A stretch of 64,000 nt of DNA from Corylus avellana. Its lineage: Eukaryota; Streptophyta; Magnoliopsida; Fagales; Betulaceae. The position numbers and the translations under genes were made by a program. The stretch spans positions 10,506,152-10,570,151 of the forward strand of contig NC_081546.1 of NCBI RefSeq assembly GCF_901000735.1. The letters run 5' to 3'. Shown here piece by piece: positions 35,452 to 45,900 of the stretch; position 1 is the stretch's first letter, and each line of letters starts with the position of its first letter. The notes beneath the pieces were generated by a model. The model saw only the letters and a program-made list of their open reading frames with translations, did no database searches and was not told the origin of the DNA.

Positions 35452-35684
35452 TTTTGTTTTTAATTTTTCTCTTGTAATATGTTTTTATTATTATAATATT
35501 AACTAATAATTTCCGTTTAATAATTTTTTATGATAAAGATCATTAAGTTGATATTTATCTTATAATTAATTATAAAATAATACAAAATCCAAAGATAATA
35601 TAAGATCAATATAACTAAGGCACTAAGATAATATAAAAAGCTTACCGTTCAATTGAATGTTCGATTGAACCTTCAATTGTATCC

Positions 35685-36835
35685 AATTTGATCTATCAAT
35701 TGATCATATCATGATCAATCAAACTAATTCACTAGGATCGATTGGATGTTTGATCGAACATTTAATCCTATCACGATCAATCGAACTAATTCATTAGGAT
35801 CGATCGAATGTTTAATCGATCATTTGATCCTATCACGATCAATCAAACTAATTCACCAGGATCGATCGGATGTTTGATTGATCATTTGATCCTACCACGA
35901 TCATTCGAACTAATGCATTAGGATCAATCAGATGTTTGATCGATCATTTGATCCTATCACGATTAATCTAACTAATTCATTAGGAGTGATCGGATGTTTG
36001 ATCATTTGATCATATCACAATCAATCAAATTAATTTAGTAGGATCGATCGGATGTTTGATCGATAATTTGATCCTATCACGATCAATTGAATTAATTCAG
36101 AAGGATCGATTGGACATTTGATTCTATCACGATCAATCGAACTAATTTATTAGGATGGATTAGATGTTTGATTGAACATTTGATCCTCTTACGATCAATT
36201 GATCTAATTCATTAGGATCGATCGGATGTTTGATTGATCATTTAATCATATCACGATCAATCGAACTAATTCATTTGGATCGATCGGATGTTTGATCGAA
36301 CATTTGATTCTATCACAATCAATCGAATAAATTCATTAGGATCGATCGGATGTTTAATCGATCATTTGTTTCTATCACGATCAATAGAACTAATTCACCA
36401 GGATCGATTGGTTGTTTGATCGAACATTTGATCCTATCACGATCAATCAAACTAATTCATTAGGAACGATCGGATGTTTGATCGATCATTTGATCACATC
36501 ACGATCAATCGAACTAATTCACCTGGATTGATCGGATGTTTGATTGATCATTTGATCCTATCACGATCAATCAAATTAATTCACCAAGATCGATCGGTTG
36601 TTCGGTCAAGCATTTAAATAAGAATAAGAAATAGAAAACTTCAATAGTGATATAGAAAAAATAAATAAATTTCTAAGCGTTTTAATTTAATAGGAGAATT
36701 TGTTTTCACGATCAATCGAACTAATTTACTATGATCGATCGGATGTTTGATTGAAAATTTGATCCTATTACGATCAATCGAACTAATTCACCAAGATCAA
36801 TCGGTTGTTCAGTTAAACATTTAAATAAGAATAAG
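35685..36835. repeat. 62-bp minisatellite rich in GATCGATC
   Basis: About 15 diverged copies to 36605, unit built on GATCGATCGGATGTTTGATC, CATTTGATCCTATCACGATC and AATCGAACTAATTCA. Two more follow at about 36710-36815, separated by a 100-bp spacer that is itself duplicated (36618-36712, 36826-36920). Confidence 0.92.
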
Positions 36836-37124
36836 AAATAGAAAACTTCAATAATAATATAGAATAAAAAAATTAATTTTTCTAAGCGTTTTAATTTAAT
36901 AGGAGAATTTGTTTTCTTTAAAAGGAAAAAGTAAATTTTGATTTTTAATTTAAAATAAGAATAGAAAATAGAAAAATAGATAAAATTCACCAATAATTAA
37001 TATAAAAGAACTAATGACATATTATCGGAGGTGAATTTTTGGGAAATAACTTTTTTCTATTATATATGTAGGGCCAATAGCATCGTCCCAATATTTATTA
37101 ATTTTTTTAATTTTTTTAAATATT

Positions 37125-37640
37125 CATCTGCTGTGACCCCTAAGAGTCGCCGTTGTTTATCCTAATTAGCGGCGACCATATAGTTCAATAGCGGCGACCC
37201 AAAAGTCGCTGCTAATGACCACTCATCATTGTTGACTCTCATTAGCGGCGACTTTATGGTCGCTGCTAATGAACATTTTAATCATTTTAATTATTTTTTC
37301 TTATGTCAATAACAGTGACCGTAATGACCACTCATTAGCGGCGATTCTCAAGAGTTGCCGTTGTTGACCCTCAACAGCGGCGACATTATGGTCGCCGCTG
37401 ATTGAATCTTATTAGCGGCGACAATAGTCGCCGCTATTGATGTTTAATAGCGGCAACTATTATTCGCAGCTATTGTTGTTGCTGCTAAATAATTTTTCTT
37501 TTAGTGGCCACTATTAGCAGTGACTCAAAAGTCGTCGCTAATAATGGGTCGTTAGTAGCGACTTAGAAAAGTTGCCGCTAATGACCCCTCAATAGCGGTG
37601 ACTTTTGACTCGCCGCTATTTTTTTGGTTGCTAAAGACCA
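37125..37640. repeat. Subterminal GCGGCGAC / GTCGCCGC hairpins
   Basis: At least eight units of AGCGGCGAC, several paired within a few bases with the inverse (AGCGGCGACAATAGTCGCCGCT at about 37414). GC-rich islands in AT-rich DNA, next to the CACTA terminus. Confidence 0.88.
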
Positions 37641-37654
37641 TATTGGTTGTAGTG

Positions 37655-38039
37655 AGATTTAAGATTTAATTTGTATACAAGCAACTCGATCAACTAACTT
37701 TGGTGTTTGAAAATGGGAATAATATAGGAATTATGTGAATATTTGGAGCAGTAACCTGTGTATTTTGTTTATTTTTTATACTAAATTTATAATAGTTAGG
37801 GTGAGTCATAAACCTAGCTGGAGTAGATGAGCTTAAAGAGTATAAGCCCATTAGTGTGAAGAATTATTTTAGTTAAAAGGATCAATACATAACTAAGCAT
37901 AAAATAAATATTTTGATTCTAAAGTTTATCTTGAATGAAATGCATGGTTTCATGGCTTAAATGTGATCACACTTAGAGCATAGGTTTGGAGATCTCCCTA
38001 AAAGCAAAAAAGACAAAAAAAAAAAAAAAAAAAAGAGGG
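37655..38039. other. Spacer, no gene
   Basis: Flank of the CACTA terminus, with a poly(A) run near 38016-38034. Confidence 0.45.
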
Positions 38040-38054
38040 AACTAATTAATTTTA

Positions 38055-38360
38055 CTTAGACCGGGATACCACCGGGACTCGGTCGGGACACTGCCGGGAC
38101 CCAACCAGAATATCGTTGGGGCTTGATCGGGATAACATTGGGACATGGTCGGGATTCAGCTAGGACTGACCAGGATATCGTTGGGACCCGACTGGGACAT
38201 TGTTGAGACCCGACTAGGACAACGCTGAAACCTGGTCAAGATTTTCTAGGAATTGACCGGGACACTGTACTGCCAGAACCTGGTCAGACCATGTCTAGAC
38301 CCTCTGGAACCCAGTTAGGATACCGTTGAGACTCGTGAGACCCAACTTGGTCACCGCTAG
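38055..38360. repeat. Degenerate short tandem repeat, GACCGGGAC type
   Basis: About 15 loose repeats of a 17-22-bp unit such as ACTCGGTCGGGACACTGCC and CCGACTGGGACATTGTTG. Too diverged for a fixed period. Confidence 0.7.
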
Positions 38361-38399
38361 AAGGCATGTTCTAAAAGACACTATGCCAACCAGAGAGTT

Positions 38400-39223
38400 C
38401 ATCAAGCCATAGCCTAGTTGCCACGACCCTGCTAACCAAGATACAGTTTGTAGACACGAATGGTGTCAAGATGACACAAGTTCTTCCTTCCAAAATCCTA
38501 TTTAGAGAAGTCACTGTAGCGGCAAAGACAAGACAACCGCAAGGAACATGTCAGATGCCCAAGGAACATGTCAAAGGCAGGAGAAATCTGACATAAGTTC
38601 CCAGTGCTTTTCTAGCAGCAGTATGAAAGTTCTCACTCTCTATTTGCAAGGGTAGGAAGCATGAACTGTAAAAGGCGATCTAGAAAAATAAGGGTCAGTT
38701 TGATGGGCTACACTAAGGGTACTAATTAAGCCTTTAAAAAATATAAGTTGCCTACAAGTTGTTTGGTAACTGAAAGGTGCTTTGATGATTTTGTAAAAGG
38801 ACAACCAAAAGTTGCTTTACAACATACTTGCAGCTTCTCAACATCCATTAACTAAACATTTGGTAGAAATGCATATGACAACAAATGCATTGGCAGAGAG
38901 TGCAGATGAGTGTTTGGCAAATGGTATATTGGTATGGACTCATTCGTGTCAAAGCCTGTAACTTTGCAAAAATTGAAAGAGTGTCTTGCAAAATATCTAC
39001 CATGATGATATCTCTTGTAAATTAATGCTTGTGTATAAAAATGAAAGTGCCTTAGGAAAGTTTTGTAACCAATATGCATCATGTTCTTCTCAATAGTTAG
39101 TTATCTCCTTAGAAGCTGTATAGGTCTATGTCATATTCTGTTTTGTCTCTCTCCAAGAGCCTTTCCCATTGCTAAGGATGGGAGGCATCCATGAACTTTA
39201 GTTAGGAATTAGGAAGTGAAAGC
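38400..39223. other. Unassigned sequence 3' of the GLR gene
   Basis: No convincing frame. It is probably the continuation of the GLR 3' flank beyond the LINE insertion, plus unknown repeats. Confidence 0.35.
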
Positions 39224-39238
39224 AAAGGCATAAAGTGT

Positions 39239-42013
39239 AGTTTCCATTACTAGGAATCAATGGTTGCAATTGGGAGATCAGAATAATAGTTTTTTCCATA
39301 GATCTCTAGAGGTTCAAAATGCTAGGAAAACTATTAACTATTTATGGGATGAGCATGGCACTAAAGTAGATGATGTTGATTAGATTACGAAGGTGGCTGA
39401 GGATTTTTACAAGAATCTGTTAGGTACAGAGCAAGTGAAATTTACTGAGGCAAAAGCAGCTAGAGTTAGGCAACTTATTCCTGCTGCTATATCTCTTGAA
39501 CATGTAGCCATTCTGGAGAAGGAGGTTACTGCAAAAGAAATTAGAGACACCTTATTTCATATGAAAGCAAACAAGGCCCCTGGTCCTGATGGGTTTTCTG
39601 CAGATTTTTTTTAAATCTACTTAGTCTATTGTGGGACAGGAGGTAGTGGCTGCCATTAAAGGTTTCTTTTCTTCTGGTTTATAGCTAAAGGAAGTGAATG
39701 CTACTATTCTATCTTTAATGCCTAAGAAGGTTAATCCATCTGCTATGGGAGACTTTAGGCCTATTGCTTGCTGTAATGTTATATATAAATGCATCACAAA
39801 GATTCTGTCTAACTGAATGTTGCCTTTTTTGGGTGATTTGGTGAGGATGAACCAATCTGCTTTCATTCCTTCTAGGAGTATTTCTGAGAATATTTTATTG
39901 GCTCAGGAACTTGTGAGGGGTTATCATAAGAAAAAAGGGAATCCTAGATGCACTTTAAAAATAGACCTTATGAAAGCATATGATTCTGTGAATTGGGATT
40001 TTATGCTTCATTGTCTTCATTGCTTTGGCTTTCCTAATAGGTTTTTGAGTTGGATTAGGGAGTGTATCACATCTCCTAAGTTTTCTGTTTGTATTAATGG
40101 TACTTTGGTTGGCTATTTTGAAGATAAAAAGGGGCTGAGGCAGGGTGATCCTATATCTCCTTACTTGTTTGTTCTTGCTATGGAGGTTTTTTCTACGATT
40201 ATGGCTGATCACACTAGTGGTAATGGTGGTTTTAAATTTCATCCTAAATGTGTGAGAATGAGGCTTACTCATTTGTATTTTGCAGATGATCTCTTGATCT
40301 TTTCAGTAGCTAGTTTGAGCTCTATAAGAGTTATTGAGGCTGCTTTGCTTGAGTTTGAGAATTTGTCTGGTTTGAAAGCTAACCCTTCAAAAAGTTCATT
40401 TTATTGTTCTAGAATTTCAGATAGATTGAAGCATGTTCTTTTGGATGATTTAAGGATGAAAGAAGGTCATCTCCCTGTGGGGTACCTTGGAGTTCCTCTT
40501 ATTTCTTCTAGACTTTCTTCAGCTGATTGTGGAGCTTTACTTAGCATAATTTCTGGTCGAATAGATTCTTGGCTTTCCAAAAATCTCTCTTATGCAGGCA
40601 GGCTCCAGTTGTTATCTTCTGTTCTTTACAATTTACAAGTGTATTGGATGGGTATTTTCATTCTTCCCAAAAAGATTATTAGAGCTATTGAACAGAAATT
40701 CAATAGGTTTCTTTGGAATGGGAAAGAGGAAGGTGTAGCTAAGGCTAAGGTTGCTTGGTCTGATCTTTGTTTTCCTAAGAAGGGGGGAGGTTTGGGGTTG
40801 AAGAGACTTGAAGTTTGGAATCAAACATCTATGCTTAGGCATATTTGGAACATTTTTGCTAGGTCTGGTTCCATTTGGGTTGCATGGGTAAGAGAAAATC
40901 TTTTGAAGAGAAAGAGTTTCTGGAGTGTAGGAATTTCTCAGAACTGTTCTTGGAGTTGGAGGAAAATTTTGAAGCTGAGAGATATTGCCAAAAGATTCTT
41001 AAATTTTGAGGTTGGGAATGGAGATAATATTCATATGTGGCTGGATTTGTGGCATCCTGCAGGAATATTAATTGAGCAGTATGGCTTTAGGGTTGTTTAT
41101 GATACTAAAAGTAATATTGAAGCTAAACTGTCTTCTGTTATCTGCAATGGAGATTGGTTTTGGAGACCTGCAAGATCAGAAGCTTTAGTTGACATTCAAG
41201 CTAGGCTTTCTGAAGTTTGCTTGGGCCAGTGTGATAAACCTATTTGGCTTGGTTCTAAGAAGGATGTCTATGTTAGTGTAGAAACTTGGGAAGCTCTTAG
41301 AAAGAAGAATGCAGAGGTTATTTGGTGGAAATTGATCTGGTTCCCCCTTGCTATCCCTAAACAGGCCTTTATCTTGTGGCTTGCAATGAAAAATAGGCTT
41401 CTTACAGGTGAAAGATTACTTAAATGAGGTTATAAGGGTGATGTTCAATGCTTGTTTTTGTCATAGTCAAATTGAAACTCGTGATCACATCTTCTTTGAA
41501 TGCAGTTTTAGTTATAGAATATGGAAATATTGCATGGTTCGTTGCAGGGTGGATAGGCCTCCTGTTATCTGGGATCATCTTGTGCAGTTAGGGTGTAATT
41601 GCTGGGGGAATAAATCTCTTAATTGCTTGTTATGTCGGGTGGTTCTTGGTTTTGTGGTTTATAACCTTTGGCGTACCAAAAATGAGATTAAACATGATGG
41701 TGTTCCCAAAACTGAAGAGCAATTGTTGAAGCAAGTTTTCTGGGAAGTCAGGTCAAGGATTGCTGTGAAAAGAGGTTTTCCCATATCTAAGGAAAACCTT
41801 TTGTTGTGCTCTTTGTGGAATTTACCTGGTACTATTCTTTGTAATTTTGATTTGTAGGTTGTTTCCCCTGTTTTTTGCTTTGTGAGGGGTTGTTTCCTCT
41901 GTCTTCTTTGTAAGGGGTTGTGTCCCCTGACTTTGGAAGGAGTTGTATCTGTGCTGTGGAGTTGCTCTATTTTGAGCTTTGGTTTAATGAAATACTTATT
42001 CATCAAACAAAAA
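39239..42013 (+). mobile_element. 5'-truncated LINE with 15-bp TSD
   Basis: Bounded by AAAGGCATAAAGTGT at 39224-39238 and 42014-42028. It ends with ATGAAATACTTATTCATC and an A-rich tail. It lies about 270 bp past the intact GLR stop, in the opposite orientation. Confidence 0.93.
39280..41857 (+). pseudogene. LINE reverse transcriptase (ORF2), broken
   Basis: FFHRSLEVQNARKTI, then KANKAPGPDGFSADFF, FRPIACCNVIYKCITKIL, NQSAFIPSRSISENILLAQEL, LKIDLMKAYDSVNWDF, GLRQGDPISPYLFVLAMEV, LTHLYFADDLLIF (catalytic), LQVYWMGIFILPKK, GGGLGLKRLEVWN and the zinc finger CFCHSQIETRDHIFFEC. There is a frameshift near 39613, a stop near 39683, another at 39814, a TGA at 41425 and a frameshift near 41450. The 536-codon middle piece is clean, so it is a fairly young copy. 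The endonuclease domain is missing. Confidence 0.9.
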
Positions 42014-42028
42014 AAAGGCATAAAGTGT

Positions 42029-42298
42029 TAATTTTATGAAAATATGCTGGCATCAATGATGATTGGATATCTTAGCAGTAAAGGTTTCCTATTATATTGT
42101 CATTGCCAATACCCAAACAGATAAGGTTCCTTCTAATTCTATGCAGGAAACAATAGGGTAATTAAATAGTTATATCAACATTATACAACTGATTGGAAGT
42201 CAAAGCTACAATTACTTACAATTAATACATTTAAAACAAAATTTATATACGTACGACAAGATGGCTTTGTCATTATAATGTTAGAGTGAAAATGACTA
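42029..42298 (-). other. 3' flank / possible 3' UTR of intact GLR
   Basis: Non-coding, AT-rich. No unambiguous AATAAA was identified. The LINE TSD begins 270 bp after the stop. Confidence 0.4.
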
Positions 42299-42919
42299 TT
42301 AACTACTTTGATGATCTACTTCTGGGGTTCTTGGTCTGTCTTGATTTGGGTGGAAAATTATCTTAATAACTGCTGTTGCTTGAGACACTTGACCGTTTGG
42401 ACTAAGATCAACATATTCTCTAGAAGGCGTTCCAGGATGTCCCATAAAAGCAAAGTGGGATTCCTCTTGTGTCGAATGGCTTGATGGAGTTGGTGGGAAA
42501 TTAATGTTTGGCGAAGGCTCACTTGTCCCCACATCAATGCCATTTTTGTCTTCAAGTGCTCTCCTTCTAAAAGTATGTGAGGTGAGGTCTTTCCTGTCGA
42601 AGATTCTCAATGTATGTTGAATTCTTCTCCTTAATGAGCCTTCTGAATCAAAATGTATCAAGATTTGTGGCCTCTCCTTGTAAAGGAACATGCACACGGA
42701 GAAGATTAGGGCTGATGAGGAAGAAACACCGGCAATGAGGAATAGGCCCCAAAAGCTAGCGAGGCTGAGACTATTAGAAGAAAACTGGGTGCTAGAATCT
42801 GGACAATTGGATTCTGTCCCTAGCCATGCCTTTTCAATCTCTTTCATTTTCTCTCCTTCAGTTACATTTAAGATTGCCCTTGAAACATCACCTACAAAAG
42901 GGGAACCTATTGGGAAAAC
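42299..42919 (-). CDS. GLR: Intact GLR, exon 5 (C-terminal)
   Basis: 621 nt, residues 777-982 and TAA stop. End of S2 (VFPIGSPFVGDVSRAIL, a conserved clade-2 motif), Cys in the NCPDSS linker, M4 (SFWGLFLIAG...VCMFLY) and a Ser/Thr/Pro-rich tail. Intron 4 is 423 bp. The acceptor is ACTTGCAG/GTTTTC. Confidence 0.9.
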   Translation of the reverse strand, partial: VFPIGSPFVGDVSRAILNVTEGEKMKEIEKAWLGTESNCPDSSTQFSSNSLSLASFWGLFLIAGVSSSSALIFSVCMFLYKERPQILIHFDSEGSLRRRIQHTLRIFDRKDLTSHTFRRRALEDKNGIDVGTSEPSPNINFPPTPSSHSTQEESHFAFMGHPGTPSREYVDLSPNGQVSQATAVIKIIFHPNQDRPRTPEVDHQSS

Positions 42920-45900
42920 CTGCAAGTCATAAAAAAAAAATTAAAAAAAAAAAAAAATCTCTACATATAAGAAATGATAGAGCTTACAAAAGCAAAGCCA
43001 TCACTTTTGTATATTAAACATTAAAAATTACTTTGACCTTTATCAGACATCAAAGCATATTTTCAACACAAAAAACAAAGGTATTAAAAAGTATTAACAA
43101 ATGAAGAAACTCAAAATTCTAGGTCTTAATCGTTTTTCTACATGGATTTATAGGACTTCAAAATCAACCGATTAGTTATTACCAGGAATAGAACCAGCCA
43201 ACTCTTATCATTTTTTTTTTGTTTTGTTTTGTTTTTAATAGATGAGAAAGTTCACAACAAGCAACAAATAAAGTACCGAACAAAAGAAAACAACAAGATA
43301 CAAATACACAAACACACACACACAAGAAGCGAGAGAGCTTACAAAGCCAAAGCCATCAGTTTTGTATATCGATGCAACCATGGTATACTTTGAGCAATAT
43401 TCTCCTAGGAAAAGCTTCATGTAGGGGATTTCATCAAAAGCAGCAGCTATACCGCCATTTGCACTTCCTTTGGACAAAAGTTCATCACATTCTTCTGTAG
43501 AATTATATTCCTTCAACTTGCTTGTGTCAAACTTCATTTCCTTTAAGATTCCGAAAAAAAAAGAACCTCGTTGGTATCCAACATACTCCCCATTCTTAAT
43601 AAGCTGGTTGACATTAGTAACAGTTGGTTGTAGTTGTTGAACTGTTAAGAGTGATGTCAAACTCGCAGTATAGCTTTGAGTGAGTATGAGCACAACAAAA
43701 ACCCATACAATCACCACAAATCTAGCGCAATTACTTAACACTGTCTCCCCTGTAAATTAAATTCAAAAGGGTTTTAGGAAAGAGCATATTTGCATCTGTA
43801 TGAAATTTCAAATGCATCTAATTCATGTATACTTGTCATGCAAAAAACCTAACTATATGAGGCAGGCACGTGACAAAGGTCGAAACTTGTAGAGCTTCGG
43901 CCTCACTTTAAAATCAAGAGAAATAATTCGACAACCAAAAATATCGATATTAATCCATTACAATAATAGTTAGATCTACAAAACTTCAACTAATTCTCTC
44001 AAGAGTCAATAATAACAATTAAGTACTCAAAATTTTATTATTACAAACTATTTAATTCCAAATCTCCTCAAGCATACTCCCCCTAACAAACAAAGCAATC
44101 GTCTATCTGTTAACTAGTCTTCAAAATCTAAAACATATGATGTAGTGACTTGATCTCACATTTACATAAGTAATATAACACTATTTACTTAAGGGCAATT
44201 TGTTTAGGGGCAATGTGTGAAGCATTATAACTTCATTACCAGTTGACATGCAATTTGTGGACCATATTAGGCACTAGAAGAGAACTTTTTAGAATTTGTT
44301 CTTGATTATACTTAAGGGCAAGGTCGGAGTTATGGGTGGGAGTGATACAAATTTAGGTAGTTTAGGCGTAAATTACAAGTTTTTGTTTAGAAACATTATT
44401 GTTATCTCTACTATTAAGGATTTAGGTTTTCTTATCCATTAAAAAGTAGGAGTCTTTATTTGTAATGATTAGAATTATTGTCCATTAAGTGAAGTATGCA
44501 AACCTCAATTAACTTAATAACTAGAATTATTGTCCACTGTCCTTCCCTTCTAATCAGTTTGCGTTACTTTTCTACTATGCTTTTCTTACTCCATATTGTT
44601 CTTCCACTGCTTTGCTTCAAGTTTTTCCGCCTTCCACCACTTGCTTTACCCTATTGCTTTCCAACATTTTTCTCTACTATCTTACCAAGCTAACTCAAGG
44701 ACAATAAATTGAAAAAAAGTCAACAAAAATATAGTATTTAAGGAGCTGTGCGAAAAAACATAGCTCAAGAAAAATAGTGTACTATTTAGGACATAATTGG
44801 TGTTGTATGTATGAATGGATGAGTGGAGAGAGGTGTGGTGAATGGCTGAGTACCATGAGAGTGTTTGAGTATGTGTATCACAGTACGAGAGAAAGTGTTT
44901 GTGATGTATGTCAATTGTGAGTATTATGTATGCCATTACTAGAGACAAGGTTTTGTGTTATAACCTAAGAGAGAAAAAGTGTGTGCTTATAATTAAGAAG
45001 TGTTTTTTTGTGTTTGTTGTGATAGACTTATATCATCCTTTTGTACTAATGAGCTTTTAATATATATATATATTTGTGTTACCCCTGTATGGTCTTTCCC
45101 TATTTATTTCAATAATTTCATATCAGAGCCAGATGGTTAGGGATTGGATTTAAAGTTATGTCCATAAAATTTTTGTTTAAGCACAGTCAAGTACTATGGG
45201 AGTTAGATGAAAACGAGCAACATTGTGTTGACGTGGGTGTCTTTCAACCCATCTATTAGTGTGTGGCCACGGTACTTGGTTTTTCTATTCTCCGAAGGAG
45301 AACTCTATGACTGATTTGCTTTTAACCGACAGATTCTCCTATTGGGTTTTGGATTTGTCTCCAAGTTTGACTAATATTTGGACTCCTTAACCAACTTATA
45401 GTAGGAGTATGAAGACCTACGGTTTTCCCATGTTGCAACTGACTTTGTCATACTATATATATATAGGCTTTGGTTGATTGCTAAAAGCCAAGCTGCATAG
45501 CTTCAATTATAGTAGTGCAGCAAAGTGTGGTTTTTCTTCTTGGTGTTGAGAGATAAAACAAGAAAGAACAACAAGGGGGCTAACACTTGTGCGAGAGTGA
45601 AAATTGGACGTATTGGAGCTTTGGGTTCTGAGTGATATTCTCCCTGTTACTCTTTGTACTCCATCTTTTAATAGTAAATTTGCTCCAGGTCATCTCCGCC
45701 AGTGGATGTACGCTTGTTAAGTCAAATCACTTAAATATTGGTGTCGTGTGTGATTGATTTTTTGCTTTCTTCTTATTTTTCACATCTCACGGGCCTTGAG
45801 AACTATGATAAATTTCCTAGCTACTCGTATTAGAGCTTTTGGTTTGAGTAAGAGTGATAGTAAGTGAAGAAGGAAAGATAGGAATTGAAAAGTTCAATGA

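Larger units (their letters stand above)
33702..37654 (-). mobile_element. CACTA (En/Spm)-like element, 5' side
   Basis: On the minus strand the element begins CACTACAACCAATATGGTC at 37654. Next come GCGGCGAC subterminal repeats, the minisatellite, then the transposase-associated gene. The opposite terminus (CACTACAA on the plus strand) was not found to the left, so the left limit given is only the last coding piece. Confidence 0.65.

Noticed and set aside
35685..36835. CRISPR-like array of regular repeats
   Set aside because: Units are contiguous 62-bp minisatellite copies with no unique spacers, in a plant genome.
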